Positions 32,065-40,169 of a stretch of DNA of 64,000 nt are shown piece by piece. Both the position numbers and the translations under genes were made by a program. Every line of letters begins with the position of its first letter. Position 1 is the first letter of the stretch. The notes below the pieces were generated by a model, which worked only from the letters and a program-made list of their open reading frames with translations, searched no databases and was not told the DNA's origin. Origin of the DNA: an uncultured Nostocoides sp. (GTDB taxonomy: Bacteria > Actinomycetota > Actinomycetes > Actinomycetales > Dermatophilaceae); NCBI GenBank assembly GCA_937873315.1, contig CALMQX010000036.1, forward strand, positions 25,457-89,456, read 5' to 3'.

Positions 32065-33729
32065 GCCGATCTTGGCCGCCCACGGGTAGTAGAGGTAGTT
32101 CACGCTGACATCCACACCCGTGATCCGCGAGCCCAGGAAGACGTTGGTCAGGGTTTGGTACACCGGGATCCAGGGCAGCTGCTCCATGACGATCTTCTCG
32201 GCCTTGACGAATTCCGCGCGCTGGGTTGCCGGGTCCTCGGCGGTCAGCCCGGCCTGGAATGCCGCCTCGAAGCCAGCGTCCTCCCAGCCTGCGTAATTGC
32301 TGTAGTTGCCCTTGGTGAGCGAGAGCAGGACGTCGACCGGGTCGCTGGTGGACGTGTACCACCCACCCGGGAGCAGGTCTGAGCCGGCCCGCAGGCTCTC
32401 ATCGCTATACGCCTGCGAGTACTTCTCGGGTGAAAGGGTGTTGAGCTTGACCGTGAGCCCGATGTCGCGGGCTGCCTGGGCCAGGGCCTGGGTCACGACC
32501 TCCTGGGTCACCCCCAGGTTCGCGGTGATGATGGTGATCTCCTTGCCCGCGATACCGGCCTCCTGCGCCAGAGCTTTGGCCTTGGCGAGGTCCTTGGTGT
32601 ACTTCGGTTGTCCCGCAATGATGTCCGCGGCCTGGTCGGGGGCATAGGCCTTCCACAGCGAGTCAGGCAGGATCGAGCCGGCCGGGATGCCCACGCCGTA
32701 CTCGCCGGCCTTGATCACTCCAGGGACGTCCAGGGCATAGGCCAGCGCCTGGCGTGCCTTGACCGAGCCGAGGGCCCCCTTCAGGTTGGTGACAATCGCC
32801 ACGGTGACCGAGGAGTCCAGTCCGAAGTAGAGCTTGCCCTTGGCCGAGGACTTCAACCGCTCGTATGCCGTGGCGGGCAGTGTCCAACCGCCGTCGACCT
32901 CGCCGGACTCGAAGGCATTGATCCGCGCGCTGGGGTCGGAGAGGAAGACGAAGGTAAAGGTGCCGGCCTTGGCGCGCAGATCCTTGTCCCAGTAGTTGTC
33001 GAAGCGCTTCAGGACGATGGATTGGCCCTGAGTCCAGGAGACGAAGGAGAACGGTCCAGTGCAGTTGACCCCACCCTTTGAGGTGCCATAGTCGGCCCCG
33101 AGCTTCTCGAGGGTCGCCGCCGACTCGATCACACCGGGGGCAGCCGCCATGTAGTCATTGAAGCCCGCGTCCGGCTGGGTCAAGGTCACGGTCACCTGAA
33201 GAGGCCCGGTCGCGGCGATCTCTTTGACATTGGTGTAGGCGCTGGTCCAGTACGAGCCGACGTCCGGATCGAGGTGCCTTTGCATCGAGGCCACCGCGTC
33301 CTTGGCGGTCAGCGGCGTGCCGTCGTGGAAGGTCACCCCGGCCCGCAGGTCGTACACCCACGTGGTCGGATTCGGGTGGGTGACCTTCTCGGCCAGGCCC
33401 GGGGAGTAGGTCAGGTCCGCATTCCAGCGCAGCAGGCTCTCGCAGACATTAGCGATGACCTGGTTGTCCGGGTAGTCGAAGCCATAGGCATAGTCCATGG
33501 TCGTGGGTTCGGAGTAGACCGACCAGGTCACGGCGTCGATATCGCCCACCGGTGCGGGTGTCGACGCGGTCAAGGTGTATGCCGCCGAACTGCTCCCCGA
33601 CGAGTCCGACTTCGGGGATGAACTGCTGCATCCCGCGACCACCACAGCGGCCGCGACACCGACCGAAACGGCGGCGAGGCGTCGGCGAGCGGGCGCAAGG
33701 GCGCGGGGTTGGGCCAGCGGCGATGGCAT
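32053..33729 (-). CDS. ABC transporter substrate-binding lipoprotein (SBP family 5, DppA-like)
   Basis: 558 residues. A lipoprotein signal ends in AAVVVAGC, then a Ser-rich linker, then an SBP_bac_5 fold (SVYSEPTTMDYAYGFDYPDN, WVYDLRAGVTFHDGTPLTAKDA, QALAYALDVPGVI, WIPVYQTLTNVFLG). Partner of the convergent DppBCDF-type genes. The binding pocket region is rich in Trp/Tyr (FDNYWDKDL, LLPGGWYTSTSDPVD, YLYYPW), which could suit quaternary ammonium ligands, but that is inference. Start ATG 33729 follows GGAGGAG. The 20-bp palindrome at 33749 overlaps its promoter region. Confidence 0.88.
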   Translation of the reverse strand: MPSPLAQPRALAPARRRLAAVSVGVAAAVVVAGCSSSSPKSDSSGSSSAAYTLTASTPAPVGDIDAVTWSVYSEPTTMDYAYGFDYPDNQVIANVCESLLRWNADLTYSPGLAEKVTHPNPTTWVYDLRAGVTFHDGTPLTAKDAVASMQRHLDPDVGSYWTSAYTNVKEIAATGPLQVTVTLTQPDAGFNDYMAAAPGVIESAATLEKLGADYGTSKGGVNCTGPFSFVSWTQGQSIVLKRFDNYWDKDLRAKAGTFTFVFLSDPSARINAFESGEVDGGWTLPATAYERLKSSAKGKLYFGLDSSVTVAIVTNLKGALGSVKARQALAYALDVPGVIKAGEYGVGIPAGSILPDSLWKAYAPDQAADIIAGQPKYTKDLAKAKALAQEAGIAGKEITIITANLGVTQEVVTQALAQAARDIGLTVKLNTLSPEKYSQAYSDESLRAGSDLLPGGWYTSTSDPVDVLLSLTKGNYSNYAGWEDAGFEAAFQAGLTAEDPATQRAEFVKAEKIVMEQLPWIPVYQTLTNVFLGSRITGVDVSVNYLYYPWAAKIGKAG

Positions 33730-33748
33730 ACCGACTCCTCCGGTCTCG

Positions 33749-33768
33749 ACTGGTAGGAACATACCAGT
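33749..33768. promoter_or_regulatory. TGGTA-N6-TACCA operator, site 3
   Basis: ACTGGTAGGAACATACCAGT has perfect 7-bp arms around a 6-bp centre and lies 20 bp upstream of the binding-protein start codon. A minus-strand TATGTT -10-like hexamer falls inside it, so a bound repressor would block the promoter. The core TGGTAGGAACATACCA is 14/16 identical to site 1. Confidence 0.7.
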
Positions 33769-33810
33769 CGGCAATACAGCAACACGGTGTTGGCTGACAT
33801 CCGCCATCTG

Positions 33811-33839
33811 TTGCACTTCTTGCGATGTAATGTTGTAAT
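33811..33839 (+). promoter_or_regulatory. Promoter of a probable leaderless gene
   Basis: -35 TTGCAC (33811-33816), 17-bp spacer, -10 TGTAAT (33834-33839). The expected transcription start, 6-7 nt downstream, coincides with the ATG at 33846, and no Shine-Dalgarno precedes that ATG. Confidence 0.55.
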
Positions 33840-33845
33840 CAGTGC

Positions 33846-34316
33846 ATGAACGAGATTACCGACTGGATGACCACTCACGTCGCGGACCTCTTCGGCGGGC
33901 CGGCGAGCGTGCTGGTCGACCGCGAAGAGATCACTGTCGTGGGACCCCTGCCCACCGCCGACACCGACTCCACCGATCCGGCCGCGGCCTATCGAGAGCG
34001 CACCCGAGCTGACCGCATGGCAGTGGCCCGAGAGGCTGAGGAGCTCTTCCGCCGCAAGGTCTCATGGGGTGTCCAGGTGGGCGAGGAGACGGTGATGTTC
34101 ACCCACCTCGCCGTGCCCGTGATGACCCGCCTGAGGCAAAGTGAGCGGCGTGTGCTGGACACCTTGGTCGCCGGCGGAGTGGCTCGCTCGCGGTCGGATG
34201 CGCTGGCTTGGTGCGTGCGGCTCGTTGGCGAGCATGAGGGCGACTGGATTGCCCGACTTCGCGAGGCGCTGCGCAGCGTGGATGAGGTGCGCGCGACGGG
34301 TCCGGCCACCAGCTGA
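33846..34316 (+). CDS. Hypothetical actinobacterial protein
   Basis: 156 residues with no signal or membrane segment. The middle is charged, with the cluster RADRMAVAREAEELFRRKVSWGV. The C-terminal part (RLRQSERRVLDTLVAGGVARSRSDALAWCVRLVGEHE) reads like a ribbon-helix-helix or small HTH module, which would make it a DNA-binding protein or antitoxin-like regulator. No partner toxin is adjacent. The gene is monocistronic with its own promoter and a strong terminator at 34333-34369. I do not recognise a named family. Confidence 0.6.
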   Translation: MNEITDWMTTHVADLFGGPASVLVDREEITVVGPLPTADTDSTDPAAAYRERTRADRMAVAREAEELFRRKVSWGVQVGEETVMFTHLAVPVMTRLRQSERRVLDTLVAGGVARSRSDALAWCVRLVGEHEGDWIARLREALRSVDEVRATGPATS

Positions 34317-34332
34317 GTCCCGCCCTGGACGG

Positions 34333-34369
34333 ACGGCCCGGGTGGAGTGAACTCTCCCACTCGGGCCGT
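34333..34369 (+). terminator. Rho-independent-like terminator
   Basis: ACGGCCCG (34333-34340) pairs with CGGGCCGT (34362-34369), with further imperfect pairing inside (GGTGGAG with CTCTCCCAC), followed by TTCTCT. It lies 17 bp after the stop at 34316. Confidence 0.65.
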
Positions 34370-34380
34370 TCTCTGGAATA

Positions 34381-34394
34381 ATTGATACTTCAAT
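34381..34394. promoter_or_regulatory. Inverted repeat upstream of the pirin gene
   Basis: ATTGA-TACT-TCAAT is a perfect 5-bp inverted repeat in an AT-rich patch 40 bp before the pirin start. MarR/HxlR-type repressors use sites of this style; no such regulator is adjacent. Confidence 0.4.
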
Positions 34395-34433
34395 GTCCTT
34401 GATAGGGCAACACCAGCCATCAAGGAGTCAGCC

Positions 34434-35210
34434 ATGATCGCCACGCCCACCCCACAGCTCGACATCCGTCGCGCCAACGAGCGCTTCGCGACCCAGATCC
34501 CGTGGCTGGACTCCAAGCATTCCTTCTCCTTCGGCCACCACCGCGATGTGCGCAACACCCATCACGGCCTGCTCCTGGTCAACAATGACGACGTCGTTGC
34601 CCCGGGGACGGGCTTCGACACCCACCCCCACCGGGATATGGAGATCGTCACCTGGGTGCTGCGCGGCTCGCTGGTCCACCAAGACTCCGAGGGTCACTCG
34701 GGCGTGATCTACCCCGGTCTCGCGCAACGCATGAGCGCCGGCAGCGGCATCCTGCACTCAGAGAAGAACGACTCCTGGCGCTGGGATACCGGCCATGAGG
34801 CGCACAGCGATCCAGTCCACTTCGTGCAGATGTGGGTTGTGCCGGACCAGGCGGGGATCGCCCCGGGCTATGAGCAACTCGAGATTGCCGCACCCGAGCT
34901 CGACGGCCAACTCGCCGTGGTGGCCAGCGGGATGGCGAAGCACGCGCAGGCCTCGGCCATCCGGATCTCCCAGCGGTATGCCGCGCTGCACGCGGCCCGG
35001 CTTGCCCCCGGCCAGTCGGTCACTCTCCCGGACGCGCCCTATCTCCATCTCTTCGTACCGGTCGGAGCGGTCGACCTCGAGTCGGCCGGTCGCCTCGAGA
35101 CCGGGGATGCGGTGCGCTTCACCTCGACCGGTGGCCAGCGGGTCACCGCTCTCGAATCGGCCGAGATCCTTCTCTGGGAGATGCACGCCGGGATCGGCGC
35201 GGGACACTGA
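34434..35210 (+). CDS. Pirin-family bicupin protein (YhhW-like)
   Basis: 258 residues. The pirin N-terminus is intact: SKHSFSFGHH, then the metal-binding FDTHPHRDMEIVTWVLRG and a later H in SGILHSEKND, which supply the His/Glu ligands of the N-terminal cupin. A second cupin follows (APYLHLFVPVGAVDLESAG). Bacterial pirins of this type can act as quercetin 2,3-dioxygenases or redox sensors; physiological role unknown. Start ATG 34434 follows AAGGAG. A GNAT gene follows 4 bp after the stop. Confidence 0.88.
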   Translation: MIATPTPQLDIRRANERFATQIPWLDSKHSFSFGHHRDVRNTHHGLLLVNNDDVVAPGTGFDTHPHRDMEIVTWVLRGSLVHQDSEGHSGVIYPGLAQRMSAGSGILHSEKNDSWRWDTGHEAHSDPVHFVQMWVVPDQAGIAPGYEQLEIAAPELDGQLAVVASGMAKHAQASAIRISQRYAALHAARLAPGQSVTLPDAPYLHLFVPVGAVDLESAGRLETGDAVRFTSTGGQRVTALESAEILLWEMHAGIGAGH

Positions 35211-35214
35211 AGCC

Positions 35215-35517
35215 ATGAGCAGCATCGAGATCACTGACAACTCCGCCGAGAACCGCTTCGAGGCTCACGTGGACGGCCAGTTGGCCGGCTTTGCGCAGTA
35301 CCGCTTCCGCGGCGATGCCATCGTGTTCACCCATACCGAGGTCGCGACAGCCTTCGAGGGCCAGGGCATCGGCGGCGCCATCGCGCGCTATGCGCTGGAT
35401 GCGGTCCGCGCCGATGAAGGGCTGCGCGTGGTCCCGCTCTGCCCCTTCATCCGGGCCTGGATCGAGAAGCATCCGGAGTACGCCTCCCTGGTCGCACCGC
35501 CGGCTTCGCCGCTCTAG
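35215..35517 (+). CDS. GNAT-like N-acetyltransferase (YjdJ type)
   Basis: 100 residues, the minimal Gcn5-like form: EAHVDGQLAGFAQYRF, IVFTHTEVATAFEGQGIGGAIARYALDAVRA and VPLCPFIRAWIEKHPEY. These match the YjdJ/NATD1 family, whose acetyl-CoA-binding fold has unclear substrates. It begins 4 bp after the pirin gene and overlaps the convergent TetR gene by 4 bp. Confidence 0.85.
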   Translation: MSSIEITDNSAENRFEAHVDGQLAGFAQYRFRGDAIVFTHTEVATAFEGQGIGGAIARYALDAVRADEGLRVVPLCPFIRAWIEKHPEYASLVAPPASPL

Positions 35518-36161
35518 GCGAGCTCGCGCGCAATACCCCCGCTGAGGAGTTGGCGCAGGTGCGCCAGCGGGGCGGCTCCGGTCAACCAACGTCCGGAGAG
35601 ACCCTCGACCAGGGCGACCAGCCGCTCGGCCGCAGGCGCGGTGTCGGCCCCGGGATCGGGGTGCCCCTCCTCCTCACGGACGCGTGCGATAAGGCCAGCG
35701 ATGTCCTCGACCCATTCGTCGGTCAGTCGGGCGACCGTCGGGCGCAAGGACTCGTCAAAAACGCTCGCCCAGCGCAACTCACCCCACGCCCGAGAGTTGG
35801 TCTCTACCTCGGTGGTGTCTTGAAGTTCGGCCATCAAGCGGATCTCGAGTTCCTGCCTGGCGCTCCGGCCTGGGGCGGCGGCCTCATCCAGGGAGTACCG
35901 CGCGGCATGCTCGCTCACGGCGCCGAGGGCGTGCTCCAGCAGTCCGGATCGACTACCAAAGTAGTGATAGAGCAAGGTCACGGAGACTTCGGCCTCGGCG
36001 GCGACCTCCTGGACACGCATGCCGCGCACCCCATGTCGAGCGATCACCGAGATCGCAGCTTCGAGGATTCGTTCACGGCGCGCGGACACATCACCGACCC
36101 TACGGTGTCTGCGCGGGCGCTGCCGCGCAGTGGATCCGATCGCCGCTGAATGCGAGCTCAT
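35514..36161 (-). CDS. TetR-family regulator of the polyamine/agmatine operon
   Basis: 215 residues. An Arg-rich N-terminal tail is followed by HTH (MRVQEVAAEAEVSVTLLYHYFG) and a BetI-like C-terminal domain. Start ATG 36161 overlaps the fused-permease stop by 4 bp, so it is translated as the last gene of the aguA-pot operon. This placement suggests autoregulation through the palindromes at 41337-41368. The ligand is inferred to be agmatine, N-carbamoylputrescine or putrescine. A later GTG before SARRERILEAA is an alternative start. Confidence 0.84.
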   Translation of the reverse strand: MSSHSAAIGSTARQRPRRHRRVGDVSARRERILEAAISVIARHGVRGMRVQEVAAEAEVSVTLLYHYFGSRSGLLEHALGAVSEHAARYSLDEAAAPGRSARQELEIRLMAELQDTTEVETNSRAWGELRWASVFDESLRPTVARLTDEWVEDIAGLIARVREEEGHPDPGADTAPAAERLVALVEGLSGRWLTGAAPLAHLRQLLSGGIARELA

Positions 36162-37912
36162 CCGCCCACCAAGCCATCTGCGAACGCCCGCCACTGTCCT
36201 CGCCGACGGAAGATCAGGCTGAGCGCCAGGACCGATAGGGCAACCAGCCACATCACCAGCACCCCGGCCGTCGCGGCATCGCCGCCAAGCCCGTTGCGCA
36301 TGCTGGAGAAGATGTAGACCGGAAGTGTCGTGGTGCCCACCGTGCTGACCAGACTCGAGACAACGACGTCATCGAGCGAGAAGGTCGACGCGAGGATGGC
36401 GGCCGCGACCACAGCCGGAACGACGAGGGGGATGGTGACGCGCCGCAGGATGGCCCAGGGCGGGGCTCCCAGGTCAGCGGCGGCATCCGCGAGGCGGGGG
36501 TCCAGGCCGGCCAGGCGAGCCCGCACGGTGAATGCGACGACGGCGATCGAGAGCACTGAGTGGGCCAGGACCAATCGCACGAATCCGTCCCCGAACAGCG
36601 TGCCACCCGACACGAAGAAGAGCAGCAGACCGACACCGGTCACGATTTCGGGGCTCACGAAGACGACGAGCAAGACCGTCGACAGGCTCCCCCGGACCAG
36701 CTTCGGCGACCGGGCGAGCGCCAGTCCGGCCAGGGTGCCGAGGGCCACAGCCAGGACCGTACTGACGGCAGCGACGCGCAGCGAGACGCCGATGGATGCC
36801 ACCAAGACCTCGTTAGCCGGGATGGCGGCATACCACCGCGTGCCAAAACCTCCCCACACGTTCAGAGTCCGTCCGCGGTTGAACGAGTAGGCGACCATGA
36901 CCAGAATCGGGGCCCACAAGGTCGCCAGCAGAAGTGCCCCGAACACCCGCAGGGCGCCACCCCAAAGATCTCGCTCGGCACGATGCTGGCGGGGAGCGCT
37001 CACCCCGGATCGCGGCCGTAGCCGGGCGGCCAGGTCAAGCGGCCGAACCCGACTGGTCAGTCGGCTGACCAACGTCGCCAGCACCCAGCCCAGACCTAAG
37101 ACCGCACCAACCAGGCCGATAAGCAGAACTGCTGCTGCCGCCCCCAAGGCCCAGTCTTGGCTGCTCAGGAAGGACTCGGAGATCAGGGATCCCACGACTG
37201 GCGTCTGCACACCGCCGAGAATCGAGGGGGTCACATAGTCGCCCATCAGCGGGATGAAGACCAACAAGGCGGCGGCGATCACGCCCGGCCGCGCGGCCGG
37301 GACGGTCACTTGCCAGAAGACCCGCCAGCGCGAGGCGCCCAAGTCTCGCCCCGCCCACCGCAGGCTGGGATCGAGTTTGTCCAGGGCGACGGCGATGGGC
37401 AGCACGGCTAGCGGAAGGTAGTTGTACACGACGCCCAGTTGGGCCCCGGCGAAGGTGTCCAGGATCCCAAGGCCATCGTCCAGCTGCAGCGCCGAGTTCA
37501 CGATCCCGTTGTCACCCAACAGAATGCGCCAGGAGTAGGTCCTGAGCAGGAAGGGCATCCAGTACGGGATGACCACGGCCGCGATGGCCAGCATCTTCCA
37601 ACGGCCGGACAATCTGCGGGTGATCAGATAGGCCATCGGGAACGCCAAACCCAGGCACAGCGCAGTGCCCACAACGGACAACTCGAGGGTGTTGACGAAG
37701 ACCAATCTGAAGGTGTCGCTGGCGGCCTCGCGATAGCGAGCGAGCGTCGGGTGCGCCAGGTCCACTGGCGTTGACGAAAAGGGCGTGGACTCGCCCGCGC
37801 TGAAGACCGCCACCAAGGCCGTGGGAATGAGGAAGAAGAGGCACAGCCAGACCAACGGCGGCAGTGCAGGTAGCAGGCCAGGTCGGCCCCTCCTCCGACG
37901 TGGTCCGCTCAC
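36158..37912 (-). CDS. Fused PotB-PotC polyamine-type ABC permease
   Basis: 584 residues carrying two complete binding-protein-dependent permease domains in one frame. The PotB-like half is residues ~10-290 (LPPLVWLCLFFLIPTALVAVFS, DLGASRWRVFWQVTVPAARPG) and the PotC-like half ~320-580 (VMVAYSFNRGRTLNVWGGF, ADLGAPPWAILRRVTIPLVVP). Each has its own EAA-type coupling loop. A basic ~30-residue linker joins them. Canonical polyamine systems use two separate genes. Start GTG 37912 is in a 4-bp overlap with the binding-protein stop. Confidence 0.87.
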   Translation of the reverse strand: MSGPRRRRGRPGLLPALPPLVWLCLFFLIPTALVAVFSAGESTPFSSTPVDLAHPTLARYREAASDTFRLVFVNTLELSVVGTALCLGLAFPMAYLITRRLSGRWKMLAIAAVVIPYWMPFLLRTYSWRILLGDNGIVNSALQLDDGLGILDTFAGAQLGVVYNYLPLAVLPIAVALDKLDPSLRWAGRDLGASRWRVFWQVTVPAARPGVIAAALLVFIPLMGDYVTPSILGGVQTPVVGSLISESFLSSQDWALGAAAAVLLIGLVGAVLGLGWVLATLVSRLTSRVRPLDLAARLRPRSGVSAPRQHRAERDLWGGALRVFGALLLATLWAPILVMVAYSFNRGRTLNVWGGFGTRWYAAIPANEVLVASIGVSLRVAAVSTVLAVALGTLAGLALARSPKLVRGSLSTVLLVVFVSPEIVTGVGLLLFFVSGGTLFGDGFVRLVLAHSVLSIAVVAFTVRARLAGLDPRLADAAADLGAPPWAILRRVTIPLVVPAVVAAAILASTFSLDDVVVSSLVSTVGTTTLPVYIFSSMRNGLGGDAATAGVLVMWLVALSVLALSLIFRRRGQWRAFADGLVGG

Positions 37913-39042
37913 CGTGCAGCCTGCGCCTTGAGCCGTTGGAACGTCTGAAGGGACAGCTTCCGCGTCTGTGGCGTCGGGGTGCTCGTGACGAACCTGTCGG
38001 CCGGAACGCCCCGGTCGAAGAAGATGATGTCCAGGTACGCCGTGTCGGCCGGCAGGTGATCGCGAGAGGCAAGAACGCCGGTGTTGTAGCCGTGAAAGAG
38101 CGTGTCGGTGGCCGCGTGCTCCGGTTCCAGCAGGAACTGGACGAAGGCATGAGCGGCGGCGATATTGCCCGCCCCTTGGGGAAGCACCCAATGGTCCACA
38201 TAGAGATCGGTCTTGGGCGAACCCAGGGCGAATCTCAGAGTCTTGGGGCCGTCGATCATCGCCCCGCGGGCATCACCAGTGAAGGCCTGAGCGAGAACCA
38301 CATCGCCGCTGGCGAGGTCCCCACGAGGGTAGGAATTGAAGGACTTCAGATGCGGCATCACGGTGCTCGCGAAGTAGCCCGAGGCCTTGTCATAGTTCGC
38401 CGGGTCGGTGGTCTCGGAGTCGATCCCATTGCCCCAGAAGTACGAGGTGACGAAGGACGCGGCACCATCGATGACCGATGTCCGTCCGTGCACACTCGGG
38501 TTCGCGAAGGCGGTGTAGAACTCGTTCCAGGAGGTTGGGGCTGTGGTGAGCACCGCGCTATCCCAGACATATCCCGTGCTACCACCCGACTTCGGGATGG
38601 CGTAGGTATTGGTGGGATCCCAGGACTTACCGACGAAGGCCGGGGACAGCCCCTTCATCCCTGGCAGGCGGGCCTTGTCCCACGGCAGGAGGGCGTGATT
38701 GGCCACCAGTTGCGGGACATACGAGCCATCCATCACGACCAGGTCGTAGCCACTGGTCCCGCTGGTGAGCCGTAGCTTGGCCAACGCCTCCTCCGAGGAT
38801 GCATAGGTGTCGACCGCGACCTTGACCCCGGTGGCACGTTCGAAGGCCGCAATATTGTCCGGCGCGATGTAGTCCGCCCACGAGTAGATGTGCAAGGTCG
38901 AGCCGGCCGCGATCGCGGTGGGATAACTCGAGCTAGTGGTACTGGTCGGCGCATTGCCGCTGGAACAAGCAGCCGTTCCGAGCAGGGCACTGGCAAGGGC
39001 TGCTGACATGGCGAGAAGTCGCCGGCTTCGGGTGGACATCAT
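37909..39042 (-). CDS. PotD-like spermidine/putrescine-binding lipoprotein
   Basis: 377 residues. A lipoprotein signal (LALSALLGTAAC-like, lipobox ending TAAC) precedes a PotD/PotF fold: LHIYSWADYIAPDNIAAFERATGVKV, YDLVVMDGSYVPQLV, GSTGYVWDSAVLTTAPTSWNE, DHWVLPQGAGNIAAAH. It captures a polyamine-like cation outside the membrane. Being downstream of agmatine deiminase in the same operon, agmatine or putrescine is the likely ligand. Start ATG 39042 overlaps the PotA-like stop by 4 bp. Confidence 0.87.
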   Translation of the reverse strand: MMSTRSRRLLAMSAALASALLGTAACSSGNAPTSTTSSSYPTAIAAGSTLHIYSWADYIAPDNIAAFERATGVKVAVDTYASSEEALAKLRLTSGTSGYDLVVMDGSYVPQLVANHALLPWDKARLPGMKGLSPAFVGKSWDPTNTYAIPKSGGSTGYVWDSAVLTTAPTSWNEFYTAFANPSVHGRTSVIDGAASFVTSYFWGNGIDSETTDPANYDKASGYFASTVMPHLKSFNSYPRGDLASGDVVLAQAFTGDARGAMIDGPKTLRFALGSPKTDLYVDHWVLPQGAGNIAAAHAFVQFLLEPEHAATDTLFHGYNTGVLASRDHLPADTAYLDIIFFDRGVPADRFVTSTPTPQTRKLSLQTFQRLKAQAAR

Positions 39043-40169
39043 GCTGCTCCGATCACAGTGGGGAAGAGCCGGACGTGGGCCGACGACCATCGGCACACCA
39101 CGCGGTCACCGGTGCACGGAAGCCCGCGACCATCCCGGGGGATCCGCGCAAGGACAGGGACCTCGCCGGCGTCGACGAGGACTCCGCAGGTCATGCCGGC
39201 GATACTCACGCCCCGAACGACACCAGTGATGGTGTTCGGGTCAGGAGTGAGGTCGTCGCCGGCCGGTTGGACCTGGATATGTTCGGGACGCACCAGAGCA
39301 ATCGCTGGTCCGGCGGCGATGGGCTCCTGCGCCGCGAGTGTGAAGGCACCCTGACGAAATCCCCCTGCACCATCGGATTCACCGGCGAATTCGTTGCTCT
39401 CGCCGACGAACCGGGCGACGAAGAGCGAGCTGGGCCGATCGTAGACATCCTCCGGCCGGCCAATCTGCTCGATCTGCCCCTTGCTCATGATGACGACGCG
39501 GTCGGCAAGACTGAGCGCCTCCTCCTGGTCGTGTGTGACCAAGACCGTGGTCACACCGAGCTGCTGCTGCAACATGCGCAATTCGAACTGCATCTCTTGG
39601 CGCAGGGACCGGTCGAGCGCCGAGAGCGGTTCATCCAGCAGGAGCAGGCTCGGTCGGTCGACAACGGCTCGGGCCAGGGCAACTCGCTGCTGCATACCGC
39701 CCGAGAGGCTCCGCACCTGTGCCTTTCCGCTGCACTCAAGACGCACCATCGAGAGCGCGTCGGCAACCCGGCTGCGGATCTCGGGTCGCGGAACGCCCGC
39801 CTGCCGCAAGGGAAAGGCCACATTGTCGAAGACGTCGAGATGGGGGAAGAGCGCGTAGGACTGGAAGACCGTGTGGATATGGCGCCGATGTGCCGGAGCG
39901 GCCGTGATATCCACCCCAGAGAGGCGGACCTGGCCCTCATCGGGGGCCTCCAGGCCCGCCAGCATCCGCAGGCTGGTGGACTTGCCGCATCCGGATGGCC
40001 CCAGGAGGGCAACGAACTCGCCGGCCTCAACGGTCAGGGTGAGCTCCTCCACCGCGGCCACCTGACCGTAGCGCTTGCGCAAGCCGCGCACATCAAGGCG
40101 ACCCGGTCGGACCGCTCCACCGTCGCAGTTCGGGGCCTCGGCCGACTGCAGGCCCGTGGCCGCACTCAT
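39039..40169 (-). CDS. PotA-like polyamine ABC transporter ATPase
   Basis: 376 residues: Walker A LGPSGCGKSTSLRMLAG, VFQSYALFPHLDVFDNVAFP, signature RSLSGGMQQRVALARAVV, Walker B LLLLDEPLSALDRSLR, then a TOBE domain at ~290-370. This is the standard PotA/CysA class that drives PotBC-type permeases. It overlaps both neighbours by 4 bp. It starts with MSAATGLQSAEAPNCDGG, an unusual hydrophilic extension before the first beta strand. Confidence 0.9.
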   Translation of the reverse strand: MSAATGLQSAEAPNCDGGAVRPGRLDVRGLRKRYGQVAAVEELTLTVEAGEFVALLGPSGCGKSTSLRMLAGLEAPDEGQVRLSGVDITAAPAHRRHIHTVFQSYALFPHLDVFDNVAFPLRQAGVPRPEIRSRVADALSMVRLECSGKAQVRSLSGGMQQRVALARAVVDRPSLLLLDEPLSALDRSLRQEMQFELRMLQQQLGVTTVLVTHDQEEALSLADRVVIMSKGQIEQIGRPEDVYDRPSSLFVARFVGESNEFAGESDGAGGFRQGAFTLAAQEPIAAGPAIALVRPEHIQVQPAGDDLTPDPNTITGVVRGVSIAGMTCGVLVDAGEVPVLARIPRDGRGLPCTGDRVVCRWSSAHVRLFPTVIGAA

